Source of the DNA: Streptomyces sp. Go-475
GTDB taxonomy: Bacteria; Actinomycetota; Actinomycetes; Streptomycetales; Streptomycetaceae
Direction: 5' to 3'
Length of the DNA stretch: 64,000 nt
Assembly (NCBI RefSeq): GCF_003330845.1
Contig: NZ_CP026121.1
Span: 8,227,501 to 8,291,500, forward strand
Part shown: piece by piece, positions 7,390-16,440 of the stretch
How positions within the stretch are numbered: position 1 is the first letter of the stretch
Layout of the letters: every line of letters starts with the position of its first letter
The notes under the pieces: generated by a model
Seen by the model: the letters and a program-made list of their open reading frames with translations, nothing else
Told to the model about the DNA's origin: nothing
Databases searched by the model: none
Position numbers and translations under genes: made by a program

Positions 7390-8304
7390 ATGGATTTCCG
7401 CGGGGTTGTGGGTGCGTGTGCCCGGGCGGCGCTGCGTCATGTCGCGGCCCGCTCGGCGGGGCCCGGCGTCGACGCGCGCCTGCGCATCACCCTGAACTTC
7501 CACCCGGACCGGACCGCGCGCGGCCGGCCCGTCCTCGCGGCGCTGGCGCAGGACGGCAGATACCACTCGCAGTTCGTCACCGGCACCAGCAACGGCGGCC
7601 TCACCGCCCACCCCGGAGGCGACCGGTGGCGCTGGGAGAGCAGGATCTTCGGCGGCGCGTACGACGCCGCGGCCGGGCACGAGCGGCCCGTGTACGGTGC
7701 CCTGAACTTCCGCCGGCAGGTCGTCGGCGCGGCACCCCGGTTCGGCTCCTCGCACTTCCGGCTGCGCGCCGCGACCCTGGACCGCGCCACGTTCTGCTAT
7801 CCCGACAGCGCCGCCGAGCCGACCCACTTCGGCGTCGCGGCCGGCATGTCCCTGATCGCGCTGGCCGAGGCGGACGAGCAGGACGCCCTCAACGACTACA
7901 TCGAGGCGCAGGTGCACGGCGGCGTCGACCTCGCCCGCGACGTGGAAGCCCTCGTGCTGGACGCCTGCTACCGCGGGACACCCGTCGAGGCCGCGGCCCG
8001 GCGGCTGCCCTGCCCCCTCGAGTGGCACCCCGGCTACCGGCTCACGGCGGCCGAGCTGCGCCGCCACGGCGACTACCGCGGACAGGAGTACGCCGAACTC
8101 GGGGCCAGGATCGCCCGGGACGGCCTCGTCGACCCCCGGGCCATCGGCGACGCCGCCCGGACCGGCCGGTACGACCTCCAGGACCTCAAGATGGTCTGGC
8201 ACACCCTCGCCCGCTTCGGCGCCCCGGAGGGCGCGGGCACGGCCTACTGCGGGACGGAGGCCTCCGGCGGCCACACACCGGGCGTGAGCACCCCCAGCGC
8301 GTAG
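7390..8304 (+). CDS. DUF3626 domain protein
   Basis: A 304-aa protein recognised by ITLNFHPDR, the SQFVTGTSNGG block and the EALVLDACYRGTPVE segment. Function is unknown. The Arg in FHPDR, the TGTSNGG strand and later acidic residues loosely recall the R-S-E arrangement of ADP-ribosyltransferases, but that is an inference I cannot test here. GAGGGGG at 7378-7384 supports the ATG at 7390. The last 61 bp overlap the convergent PAS/LuxR-type gene, ending inside its coding region. Confidence 0.7.
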   Translation: MDFRGVVGACARAALRHVAARSAGPGVDARLRITLNFHPDRTARGRPVLAALAQDGRYHSQFVTGTSNGGLTAHPGGDRWRWESRIFGGAYDAAAGHERPVYGALNFRRQVVGAAPRFGSSHFRLRAATLDRATFCYPDSAAEPTHFGVAAGMSLIALAEADEQDALNDYIEAQVHGGVDLARDVEALVLDACYRGTPVEAAARRLPCPLEWHPGYRLTAAELRRHGDYRGQEYAELGARIARDGLVDPRAIGDAARTGRYDLQDLKMVWHTLARFGAPEGAGTAYCGTEASGGHTPGVSTPSA

Positions 8305-8891
8305 GCCCGGGCCACCAGTTCCGTGCGGTTGGCGGCGTTCCAGCGGGAGGACAGGCGGCGCAGGTGGTAGGTCACGCCGTCGGTGGTGAGGCCGGTCTCG
8401 CGGGCCGCCCGGGCCGTGGTGGCGCCACCGGCCAGGAGGGCGAGGATGCGGGCCTCCACCGGGGTGACCCGGGGGTGCCCGGCGGACGGGTCCGCACGGG
8501 GCCGCTCGCGTTCGCCCTCCACCCGCAGCATCACCAGCAGCGCCGGCGTGTCCTCCACCGTGTCGCTCACCGGGTCCGCCGTCAGCTCCCCGTACCGCTC
8601 CGCGCCGCCGGGTGCCCGCCAGCGCACCGACACCTGGTAGCGCGAGCGGTGCCGCAGCCGCAGCGCCTCGGCGATCCGCTCCACCTGCGTCGCCTCCCGC
8701 GGGCTGAACAGCTCCAGCACGTCCCGGCCGCGCAGCCGCCCCGGTGTCGTACCGCACTCCGCGGCCATCGCCGGATTGGCCAGCAGCACCGCCCCGTACA
8801 CATCGCACACCGCGACCGGCATCGCGATCCGGTCGAAGAGGAGCAGCGCGCGGTTGCGCCACATCACGGCCTCCAGCCGGGCCAGCTCCAC
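8244..8891 (-). CDS. PAS-LuxR-type transcriptional regulator
   Basis: About 215 aa. An N-terminal PAS-like segment (LLLFDRIAMPVAVCDVYGAVLLANPAMAAECG...) is followed by a C-terminal LuxR-type helix-turn-helix (VTPVEARILALLAGGATTARAARETGLTTDGVTYHLRRLSSRWNA). The frame stays open far upstream, but that part is antisense to the P450 fusion. The GTG at 8889-8891 has AGGAG six bases upstream and gives a family-like length. It is divergent from the P450-reductase fusion and is its likely regulator. Confidence 0.75.
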   Translation of the reverse strand: MELARLEAVMWRNRALLLFDRIAMPVAVCDVYGAVLLANPAMAAECGTTPGRLRGRDVLELFSPREATQVERIAEALRLRHRSRYQVSVRWRAPGGAERYGELTADPVSDTVEDTPALLVMLRVEGERERPRADPSAGHPRVTPVEARILALLAGGATTARAARETGLTTDGVTYHLRRLSSRWNAANRTELVARAYALGVLTPGVWPPEASVPQ

Positions 8892-8947
8892 GGGTCTCTC
8901 CTGCCACGCCGGGTCGCTCCCGCGCAAGAGCGACGCGTCTGCTTGTA

Positions 8948-8963
8948 CTACACAATCATGTAG
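8948..8963. promoter_or_regulatory. Short inverted repeat upstream of the P450 fusion
   Basis: CTACA-caatca-TGTAG lies in the AT-richer core of the divergent promoter region between the PAS/LuxR gene and the P450 fusion. It is a possible operator; the arms are only 5 bp. Confidence 0.3.
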
Positions 8964-9042
8964 GGCGGCGACACCGCCCGCCGGGGCCGGTGGATCACGC
9001 TGGAAGCAGTACTTCCGTACCGCGAAAGGCAGTTGCCGCGTC

Positions 9043-12000
9043 ATGCCCCCCACCGGACAGACTCCCCTCACCGCCGACTCCCTCCCCGGCGTCCCCGTCG
9101 CCGACATCTCCGCCACCGGGCCCGGCGGTGCGCCCATCCAGCAGGCCATGGACCTGATGCGCGAGCACGGGCCCGTCTTCGTGCGGCGGCTGTACGGGCG
9201 GGACACCCTGTTCGTGGGCGACCTGGACCTCGTGGCCGACCTCGCGGACGAGCAGCGGTTCGCCAAGCACATCGGGCCCGGTCTGGAGAACGTCCGCGAG
9301 TTCGCCGCCGACGGACTGTTCACCGCCTACAACGACGAGCCCAACTGGGCCAAGGCGCACGACATCCTCATGCCCGCCTTCGCGCTCGGCTCGATGCGGA
9401 CCTACCACCCCGTGATGCTAAAGGTGGCCCGCCGGCTCATCGCGTCCTGGGACCGCGACGCCCGCGCCGGCCGTCCCGTCGACGTACCCGGCGACATGAC
9501 CCGCATGACGCTCGACACCATCGGACTCGCGGGATTCGGCTACGACTTCGGCTCCTTCGAACGGCCCGAGCCGCACCCCTTCGTCGAGTCGATGGTCCGC
9601 TGCCTGGAGTGGAGCATGACCCGCCTCGCCCGCGTCCCGGGCCAGGACCACTCGGCGGCGGACGCGGCGTTCCGGGACGACGCCGCCCACCTCGCCCGGG
9701 TCGTCGACGACGTCATCGCCGCCCGCACCGGCACCGACCAGAGCCAGGCCGACGACCTCCTCGGCCTGATGCTCACCGCCGAGCACCCGGCCGACGGCAC
9801 CACCCTCGACGCCGCCAACATCCGCAACCAGGTCATCACCTTCCTGATCGCCGGCCACGAGACCACGTCCGGCGCCATGTCCTTCGCGCTGTACTACCTC
9901 GCCAAGCACCCCACCGCGCTCCGGCTGGTGCAGCGCGAGGCCGACGAGCTGTGGGGCGACCAGGCCGACCCCGAGCCGACCTACGACGAGGTCGGCAAGC
10001 TGACCTACACCCGCCAGGTCCTCAACGAGGCGCTCCGGCTGTGGCCCACGGCCGCCGTGTTCGCCCGGCAGGCCCGCGAGGACACCCTGCTCGGCGGCCG
10101 CGTCCCGCTGCGTGCCGGCCAGTCCGCCCTGGTCCTCACGCCGATGCTGCACCGGCAGCCCGTCTGGGGCGACAACCCCGAGCTGTTCGACCCCGCCCGC
10201 TTCACGGCCGAGGCGGAGGCCGAGCGCCCGGTGCACGCCTTCAAGCCGTTCGGCACCGGCGAACGCGCCTGCATCGGACGGCAGTTCGCACTGCACGAGG
10301 CGACCATGCTGCTGGCCATGCTCGTCCACCGCTACCGGCTGCGCGACCACGCCGACTACCGGCTCACGGTCAAGGAGACCCTCACCCTCAAGCCCGAGGG
10401 CTTCACCCTCACCCTCGCCCCGCGCACCTCCGCCGACCGCGTCCACCCGCCGCTGCCCGGCGCCGCCCCGGCCCGGCAGTCCCGGTCGGCCGAACCCCAG
10501 GGCCTGCCCGCCCGCGTCCGCCCCGGCACCGCCGCCCTCTTCCTGCACGGCAGCAACTACGGCACCTGCCGCGACTTCGCCGCCCAGCTCGCCGACGAGG
10601 CCGCCGCGCTCGGCTGCGACACGCAGGTGGCGCCCCTGGACGCCTACGCCGACGGCCTGCCCACCGACCGGCCCGTGGTCATCACGGCCGCCTCCTACAA
10701 CGGCCGCCCCACCGACGACGCCACCGCCTTCGCCGCCCGGCTGGAGGAGGAGCACGACCTGTCCGGCGTGACCTACGCCGTCCTCGGCGTCGGCGACCGC
10801 AACTGGGCCGCCACCTACCAGCACGTCCCCACCCGGATCGACGAGCGGCTCGCCGCGTCCGGCGCGACCCGCCTGCTGGAGCGCGCCGCCGCCGACGCCT
10901 CCGGCGACCTCACCGGCACCGTCCGCGCGTTCACGGCCGCCCTGCGCACCGCCCTCCTGGAGCGGTACGGCGACCCGGACGCCACCGCCCCGGACGCCGG
11001 CGAGCCCACGGCCGCCTACGAGGTCCGCACCCTCACCGGCGGCCCGCTGGACGCCCTCGCCGAACGGCACGACCTCGTCCCCATGCGGGTCACCGAGGCC
11101 CACGACCTCACCGCGCCCGGCCACCCGCGCCGCAAGCGGTACCTCCGCGTGGCGCTGCCGGACGGCGTCACCTACCGCACGGCCGACCACCTCACCGTGC
11201 TGCCCGCCAACGCCCCGGACCTCGTCGCCCGCGCCGCCGCCGCGCTCGGCGCCGACCTCGACACGGTCCTGGACATCCGCGCCACCCGCCCGCGCCGCGA
11301 CGGCATCGCCGTCGACCGGCCCGTGACGGTACGCCAGCTCCTCACCCACCACGTCGAGTTGCAGGAGCGCCCGAGCGCCGGGCAACTGGCCGCGCTCGCC
11401 GCCGCCAACCCCTGCCCGCCGGAGCGCGCGGCCCTGGCCGCCCTCACCGACGACCCGCGCACCCTCGTGGAGATCCTGGAGGACCACCCGGCGCTGCGCG
11501 GCGCCCTGGACTGGCCGCGGCTCCTCGACCTCCTCACCCCCCTGCGCCCGCGCCACTACTCCATCTCCTCCTCGCCCGCCGTCGACCCCGCCCACGTGGA
11601 CCTGATGGTCTCCCTGCTCCAGGCGCCCGCCCGCTCGGGCAGGGGCGTCTACCGGGGCACCGGCTCCGGCCACCTCGCCACGGTCCGGCCCGGCGACACG
11701 GTGTACGCGCGCGTGCAGCCCTGCCGGGAAGCCTTCCGCATGGAGGCCGAGGGCTCCGCACCGGTCGTCATGGTCGCGGCGGGCACCGGCCTCGCCCCGT
11801 TCCGCGGCGCCATCGCCGACCGTACGGCGGCCCTCGCGAAGGGCGCCGCACTCGCCCCCGCCCTGTGCTACTTCGGCTGCGACGCCCCCGACGCGGACTT
11901 CCTGCACGCGGAGGAGCTGCGCGCCGCCGAGAGGGCCGGGGCGGTCTCCCTGCGCCCCGCCTTCAGCGCGGTCCCCGAGGGCGAGGCGCGGTTCGTGCAG

Positions 12001-12225
12001 CACCGCATCGCCGCCGAGGCCGAGGAGGTCTGGGCGCTGCTGGACGCCGGGGCGCGGGTGTACGTGTGCGGCGACGGTTCCCGAATGGCCCCCGGGGTGC
12101 GGGAGGCGTTCCGTACGCTGTACCGCAAGCACACGCCGGACGCCGACGAGCGCGCCGCCGAGCAGTGGCTCGACCGGCTGATCGCGGACGGGCGCTACGT
12201 CGAGGACGTGTACGCGGCCGGCTGA
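9043..12225 (+). CDS. Self-sufficient cytochrome P450-CPR fusion (CYP102-like)
   Basis: A 1060-aa protein with the P450BM3 architecture. The heme domain occupies about residues 1-455, with I-helix FLIAGHETTSGAMSF, K-helix EALR and FKPFGTGERACIGRQFALHEAT (heme Cys410). An FMN flavodoxin-like domain follows at about 495-645, with LHGSNYGTCRDFA and SYNGRPTDDA. The FAD/NADPH reductase follows, with RHYSISSSP near 836 and VMVAAGTGLAPFRG near 909. NADPH electrons pass through FAD and FMN to the heme within one chain; fatty acids are the usual substrates, and S. avermitilis CYP102D1 is a known example of this type. The start at 9043 gives the family N-terminus; the longer frame from 8776 would run through the promoter region. 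Confidence 0.93.
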   Translation: MPPTGQTPLTADSLPGVPVADISATGPGGAPIQQAMDLMREHGPVFVRRLYGRDTLFVGDLDLVADLADEQRFAKHIGPGLENVREFAADGLFTAYNDEPNWAKAHDILMPAFALGSMRTYHPVMLKVARRLIASWDRDARAGRPVDVPGDMTRMTLDTIGLAGFGYDFGSFERPEPHPFVESMVRCLEWSMTRLARVPGQDHSAADAAFRDDAAHLARVVDDVIAARTGTDQSQADDLLGLMLTAEHPADGTTLDAANIRNQVITFLIAGHETTSGAMSFALYYLAKHPTALRLVQREADELWGDQADPEPTYDEVGKLTYTRQVLNEALRLWPTAAVFARQAREDTLLGGRVPLRAGQSALVLTPMLHRQPVWGDNPELFDPARFTAEAEAERPVHAFKPFGTGERACIGRQFALHEATMLLAMLVHRYRLRDHADYRLTVKETLTLKPEGFTLTLAPRTSADRVHPPLPGAAPARQSRSAEPQGLPARVRPGTAALFLHGSNYGTCRDFAAQLADEAAALGCDTQVAPLDAYADGLPTDRPVVITAASYNGRPTDDATAFAARLEEEHDLSGVTYAVLGVGDRNWAATYQHVPTRIDERLAASGATRLLERAAADASGDLTGTVRAFTAALRTALLERYGDPDATAPDAGEPTAAYEVRTLTGGPLDALAERHDLVPMRVTEAHDLTAPGHPRRKRYLRVALPDGVTYRTADHLTVLPANAPDLVARAAAALGADLDTVLDIRATRPRRDGIAVDRPVTVRQLLTHHVELQERPSAGQLAALAAANPCPPERAALAALTDDPRTLVEILEDHPALRGALDWPRLLDLLTPLRPRHYSISSSPAVDPAHVDLMVSLLQAPARSGRGVYRGTGSGHLATVRPGDTVYARVQPCREAFRMEAEGSAPVVMVAAGTGLAPFRGAIADRTAALAKGAALAPALCYFGCDAPDADFLHAEELRAAERAGAVSLRPAFSAVPEGEARFVQHRIAAEAEEVWALLDAGARVYVCGDGSRMAPGVREAFRTLYRKHTPDADERAAEQWLDRLIADGRYVEDVYAAG

Positions 12226-12255
12226 CCGAGAACGAAGGGGAGGGGTGGGCGCACG

Positions 12256-13233
12256 GTGGTGGACTCCTGGGAACGGGCCCGGCGCATTCTCGAGGAGGCG
12301 GGCCTGGACCCCGGCGGCCTCGCCCACCTCGCCCCGCTGACCGGCGGCACCTACAACACCGTCGAGGAACTCCGCCTCACCGACGGCAGCCGCTACGTGC
12401 TGAAGATCCCGCCCCCCGCGGCCGTCCCCGGCCTGCGGCACGAGCGCCGGCTGCTCGTCGCGGAGGCCGAGTTCTACCGCTCGGCCGCCGGCGTGGGAGT
12501 CCGCGTGCCGCGGCTGGTGTCCCTGGGCGACGACTTCCTGCTGATGACGGCCTGCCCGGGCGACCCCTGGGACGACTCGCTCACCGCGCGGGAGACGACC
12601 GCCCTGCGCCGGGAGCTGGGCGGCCAGGTGGCCCGGCTCCACCGCGTGACGGGCCCCGGCTACGGCTACCCCTCCGGCGCCCTCGGCCCGCTCGCCCCCG
12701 ACTGGCGGACCGCGTTCCAGACGATGTTCGACGCCGTCCTCGACGACGCCCGCCGCTACGGGGCCCGGCTGCCCCGTCCCGCCGACGCGGTCGCGCGTAC
12801 CGCCGAGTCCGCGTACGGCGCCCTCGACGAGGTCACCGTGCCCTGCCTCGTGCACTTCGACCTGTGGCAGGGCAACATCCTCGTCGACCGGTCGGACGGC
12901 GGCGCCCGCATCGGCGGCCTCATCGACGGCGAGCGCATGTTCTGGGGCGACCCCCTGGCCGACTTCATCTCCCTGGCGCTGCTCGGGGACATCAGGCAGG
13001 ACGAGGCGTTCCTCGCGGGCTACCGGGAGGCCGGCGGCCGGGCGGAGTTCGACACCCCGGCCCGCCTCCGCCTCGCCCTGTACCGCGCCTACCTCGACCT
13101 GATCATGATCACCGAGACGGTTCCGCGCGAGTACGGCCCGGACCGGGAGCGCTGGCTGCGGGAGACGGTCGCCCCGGAACTCGTCGCCGCCCTGGACGAG
13201 ATCGAGGCCCTCGTGGCGGACCCCGCGCATTAG
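12256..13233 (+). CDS. Aminoglycoside phosphotransferase/fructosamine kinase-like protein
   Basis: A 325-aa kinase-fold protein. The small-molecule kinase motifs are LTGGTYNTVEELRL (nucleotide loop), YVLKIPP (Lys), CLVHFDLWQGNILVD (catalytic Asp loop) and IDGERMFWGDPLADF (Mg-binding Asp). HFDLWQGN is close to the HGDLWGGN form of fructosamine kinases. The real substrate is unknown, and resistance is only one possibility. GTG at 12256 (or 12259) follows a purine-rich AAGGGGAGGGG stretch. It lies 30 bp after the P450 fusion on the same strand and may be co-transcribed. Confidence 0.8.
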   Translation: MVDSWERARRILEEAGLDPGGLAHLAPLTGGTYNTVEELRLTDGSRYVLKIPPPAAVPGLRHERRLLVAEAEFYRSAAGVGVRVPRLVSLGDDFLLMTACPGDPWDDSLTARETTALRRELGGQVARLHRVTGPGYGYPSGALGPLAPDWRTAFQTMFDAVLDDARRYGARLPRPADAVARTAESAYGALDEVTVPCLVHFDLWQGNILVDRSDGGARIGGLIDGERMFWGDPLADFISLALLGDIRQDEAFLAGYREAGGRAEFDTPARLRLALYRAYLDLIMITETVPREYGPDRERWLRETVAPELVAALDEIEALVADPAH

Positions 13234-13377
13234 CTCACCGACGGCGGCCGCCCGCACACCGGACAGTGCGTTCCCCACCTGGCGTACGGCGCTGCCGGAG
13301 CGCGCATCGCGCCGAGGTTTCCCGGCGCACGGCGGAGGTACTCGCGTGGCGCCCGGACGAGCGAAGGGAGTAGTGCC

Positions 13378-13650
13378 GTGACCGACCACCGCCTCGAAGC
13401 ACCCGGCGAGAACGGTGATCCCGTCCCGCGGGACATGCCGGACCAGCAGGCCGACGCCGGCGAGGACCCGTGGGAGGTCGCACCGCGCTTCACGGGCACC
13501 GGCAAGGGCGAGAAGGACCAGGCGGACGAGGCCGGCGAGCCGGCCGAAGACGTCCCCGACACGGACGAAGCGGGGACGGGCCGGCAAGGCGCGCCGCGGT
13601 CCGGAACGGTCCATCCCGAGCACCCGGTGCCGGACGAGCCCTCCGCCTGA
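13378..13650 (+). CDS. Small acidic, low-complexity hypothetical protein
   Basis: 90 aa, rich in Glu, Asp, Gly and Pro, with no hydrophobic core, so probably disordered (PRDMPDQQADAGEDPWE...). GTG at 13378 has AAGGGAG about nine bases upstream. A strong hairpin terminator begins 27 bp after the stop. The gene looks real from the ribosome site and terminator, but I do not recognise its family beyond small Streptomyces hypotheticals. Confidence 0.6.
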   Translation: MTDHRLEAPGENGDPVPRDMPDQQADAGEDPWEVAPRFTGTGKGEKDQADEAGEPAEDVPDTDEAGTGRQGAPRSGTVHPEHPVPDEPSA

Positions 13651-13676
13651 ACGCGGACGCGGAGGGCCCACCGACA

Positions 13677-13719
13677 CCGAGGGCCGCAGCCGGCTGTGGG
13701 GGTCGGCTGCGGCCCTCGG
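13677..13719. terminator. Bidirectional hairpin terminator
   Basis: Perfect 16-bp stem (CCGAGGGCCGCAGCCG at 13677-13692 with its complement at 13704-13719) and an 11-nt loop, without a T-run. It lies between two convergent genes (13378-13650 and 13748-14776). Confidence 0.85.
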
Positions 13720-13747
13720 CCTCGTCCTCGTCGGGATCTCCGGCGGG

Positions 13748-14776
13748 TCAGCCCACCTTGCGGCCCCGCAGCGGCTCCGTCCCCGCCCCCGCGCCCTGCT
13801 GGAGGCCCCGCAGGAATTCCGCCAGCACCTCCGTCGCCGTACGCTCCGGCTGCCAGCCGAGTTCCCTCCGGGCGCGCGCGGAGTCCATCAGGGGGAGCCG
13901 CAGCACCGCGTCGAACAGGTGCGGGGAGGCGGGCAGCAGGTGCAGGCCCCAGGCCGCCGCGATCGCCGAACGGGCCGCCGTGCGCGGCAGCCGCACGGGC
14001 CGGGCGCCCAGCATCTCGCCCAGCACGTGCGCGTCGACCGGCGGATCGGCCGCCAGGTTGAAGGCGCCCCGGGCGTCGGAGCGCACGGCCAGCCGGTACG
14101 CCCGCGCAGCGTCGTCGGTGTGCAGCGCCTGGACCCGCAGCCCCGGGATGTCGGGCAGGAAGGGCAGCAGCTCGGGGCGGGCCAGCGGGCCCGGCAGGAA
14201 CTTGCCGCCGAAGATGCGGCGCTGCTCGCTCGCGGACTCCCGCTTGAACAGGAAGGCGGGGCGCATCCGCACCACCCGCGTCCCGGGGTGGTCGCGCTCG
14301 AACGTGTCCAGCGCGCGCTCCAGATAGGCCTTCTCCCGACAGTACGCGGCGTCCGGCCAGCCGTGCGTCGGCCACGACTCGTCCACCGTCTCGTCCTTCG
14401 GGCCCGGCGAGTACGCCCCGACCGACGAGGCGTGCACCAGCGCCGGCACCCCCGCGGCGGCCACCGCCTCGAAGACCCGCATGCTGCCGAGCACGTTGGT
14501 GCGCCAGGTCGCCGCCGGATCGTGTGTCGGCTGGAACGCCCAGGCCAGATGGACGACCGCGTCGGCGCCCGTGAACCGCTCCACCAGGTCGGATCGCTCG
14601 GAGGCCAGGTCGACCGCGTCCCAGTCGGTCTTCGGGGGCGACCAGTCGGGGAGCCGTCGGGCCAGGCCCAGGACGGAGCCGGTCTCGGGATCCTCGGAGA
14701 GGAGTCGCACCACGCTCGTGCCCACGTTGCCCGTGGCGCCCGTGACGACGACCCTCATGCCCGTTGCGCTGCTCAC
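13748..14776 (-). CDS. NAD-dependent epimerase/dehydratase (extended SDR)
   Basis: A 342-aa protein. The N-terminal Rossmann motif is VVVTGATGNVGTSVV, followed by DAVVHLAWAF, an SSVGAYSPG segment with Ser, and AAYCREKAYLE supplying the YxxxK catalytic pair. This is the extended SDR pattern of sugar-nucleotide epimerases and reductases. The start GTG at 14776 has GAGGAG six bases upstream; ATG at 14758 begins exactly at the Rossmann strand and is less likely. The substrate is not predictable. Confidence 0.85.
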   Translation of the reverse strand: MSSATGMRVVVTGATGNVGTSVVRLLSEDPETGSVLGLARRLPDWSPPKTDWDAVDLASERSDLVERFTGADAVVHLAWAFQPTHDPAATWRTNVLGSMRVFEAVAAAGVPALVHASSVGAYSPGPKDETVDESWPTHGWPDAAYCREKAYLERALDTFERDHPGTRVVRMRPAFLFKRESASEQRRIFGGKFLPGPLARPELLPFLPDIPGLRVQALHTDDAARAYRLAVRSDARGAFNLAADPPVDAHVLGEMLGARPVRLPRTAARSAIAAAWGLHLLPASPHLFDAVLRLPLMDSARARRELGWQPERTATEVLAEFLRGLQQGAGAGTEPLRGRKVG

Positions 14777-15077
14777 CTCTGGCTCCTCTCGGCCGCGTGG
14801 TTCCGCGAGAGATGACCGAGTACCCGGGTGGGGCGGATTGCACGTGGGCAGAAGGAAGCCCCGGCCGGACGGGGGAATCACGGCCGGGGCGGCTCTGAGG
14901 TGGGCGCGGACGGCGGTCGCCTCTCGGCGAGGGGCTCCACAGGGCTTCAGCCGAACGATCGTCCCTGTGGGCGAATGGTGAGGCCCGGGGACACTGTCCC
15001 ATCCGCACCCACGTGTTGTTCAACGGGGAACTACCACTGGGTGTTCCGGGTTCACGGGCCCGGCCCCGTGAGGTGGG
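14777..15077. other. Intergenic region with one hairpin
   Basis: This 301-bp stretch lies between two minus-strand genes. I see no supported gene in it. It holds the hairpin at 14858-14890 and presumably the promoter of the SDR gene. Confidence 0.5.
14858..14890 (-). terminator. Hairpin, probable terminator of the FUSC gene
   Basis: GCCCCGGCCG (14858-14867) pairs perfectly with CGGCCGGGGC (14881-14890) around a 13-nt loop. It is about 190 bp downstream of the minus-strand FUSC stop and upstream of the SDR start, so it could end the FUSC transcript or attenuate the SDR transcript. Confidence 0.5.
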
Positions 15078-16400
15078 TCACTGCCCTTGGTCGTCGGGCA
15101 CGGTCTCCGCCCAGAGGTTCTCCGCCTGGAGCAGGAGCGTGCCGAGCACCGCCGTGTGCGCGGCGCCCTCCTGGGCGTGCCGGCGGAGCTTGTCCTGCAG
15201 TTCCTCGTGGAGTTCCCGCATCGCCTTCTCGGTCTCGTCGTCCGGCCGGCCGTACAGGCTGCCCTCGCGCAGACTGTCCGCCTGCGCCTGGCAGGCGTCC
15301 CCGATGAGCTCCAGCATCCGCGCGTACGACCGCAGGGCCCGGCCCTCGGGCGGGGCGGGGGTCCGGTTGTCGTCCACGGACACGGCCAGGGCCCGGGTCA
15401 GGGCGGTGACGTGCCCGGTGATCCGGCCGAACCGCTCGTCCTCCTCCACCGGCGGCAGCGCGGCCTCCCCGTGCGGTACGCGGTGCAGGGCGCGCAGCGG
15501 ACCGGAGGTCAGGCGCAGGCTCTCCTGGCTCCAGCGGCGTGCCGAGTGCAGCGCGTCCAGGCGGTGCTCCAGCCCGGCCGAGGCGCTGAGCCAGCCGGCG
15601 GCGGTCTGCCCGTCCCACTCGCCCTCGCGCAGGTCGGCGGCGACCCGGTGCAGGACGTCCCCCACGTCCCGGGCGAGCGCCACCAGGTTCTCCCGTACGT
15701 CCCGCAGATGGATCGGCGGCAGGACGAGCGCGTTGACGGCGACGCCGATGACGGCGCCGAGCGCGGCCTGGCCCACCCGGTGCCCCACGCCGGACAGGCT
15801 GACCGTGCCCGCGGCCAGGGTGAACAGGGCGGTGGTCGCCGCGTAGATGCCCTGGTCGCCGAAGCGGGGCCAGTTCGCCAGCAGCATCAGCACCGGCACG
15901 GACAGGGCGAGCGCGCCGGTCGTGTCGCCGGTGACGGCCTGTGCCGCCGAAGCCAGCAGGGTGCCGACGCAGATCGCCCCGAACTGCCGCGCGCCCTGCA
16001 CCAGCGAGCTGTAGACGGTGGCCTGCACCAGCACCAGGGCCACCCAGGGCGCCATCAGGGCCAGTGGGTCCCCCATCCAGACCCCGCCCACCAGCCAGGC
16101 GATCACGGCCGCCGCGGCCGCCTTCAGCGACTGGACGACCAGATCCCTCTCCCGCCCGGGGCCCCGCCAGGCCGCCCGCATCGCGTCCCAGGCGGCCCGG
16201 GTCTCCCGTCGTACGGCGTCCACCGGCTGCACGGCGCGGATGCCGTGCTGCAGGTTCCGTATACGCCTTGGGGCGGTGGCCACACCCCCGGGCCGCGGAC
16301 CCGGGGCCGGGCCGCCGGTGTCGTCCGCCGTGGTGCCTCGGTCCCTCCGCGGGCGAAGGGCGCCCGCCGTCCGCCGTACCGCACTCGTCACACGCGTCAT
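15078..16400 (-). CDS. FUSC-family membrane protein, second paralogue
   Basis: A 440-aa protein with an N-terminal extension of about 90 basic and flexible residues. A membrane block follows (VVQSLKAAAAAVIAWLVGG, MAPWVALVLVQATVYSSL, FGAICVGTLLASAAQAV, ALALSVPVLMLLANW, VGQAALGAVIGVAVNALVLPP) and then a helical cytoplasmic domain. The order matches the FUSC protein at 5446-6744, and both keep the LxxP after the last helix (NLLLPPPVW, ALVLPPIHL). The two are probably distant duplicates with separate substrates. Confidence 0.85.
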   Translation of the reverse strand: MTRVTSAVRRTAGALRPRRDRGTTADDTGGPAPGPRPGGVATAPRRIRNLQHGIRAVQPVDAVRRETRAAWDAMRAAWRGPGRERDLVVQSLKAAAAAVIAWLVGGVWMGDPLALMAPWVALVLVQATVYSSLVQGARQFGAICVGTLLASAAQAVTGDTTGALALSVPVLMLLANWPRFGDQGIYAATTALFTLAAGTVSLSGVGHRVGQAALGAVIGVAVNALVLPPIHLRDVRENLVALARDVGDVLHRVAADLREGEWDGQTAAGWLSASAGLEHRLDALHSARRWSQESLRLTSGPLRALHRVPHGEAALPPVEEDERFGRITGHVTALTRALAVSVDDNRTPAPPEGRALRSYARMLELIGDACQAQADSLREGSLYGRPDDETEKAMRELHEELQDKLRRHAQEGAAHTAVLGTLLLQAENLWAETVPDDQGQ

Positions 16401-16440
16401 GCGCTGCGGGTATCCCCGTGACCGGGGGTTTCACGTCGCC

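Noticed and set aside
8776..9042. N-terminal extension of the P450 fusion
   Set aside because: It would run antisense through the PAS/LuxR gene and the promoter region; the family N-terminus begins at 9043.
9418..13677. Very long minus-strand ORF (about 1400 codons) opposite the P450 fusion and kinase genes
   Set aside because: It is the antisense of well-supported genes; composition is biased to Gly, Arg, Val and Ala as expected for a GC-rich shadow frame, and no domain is visible.
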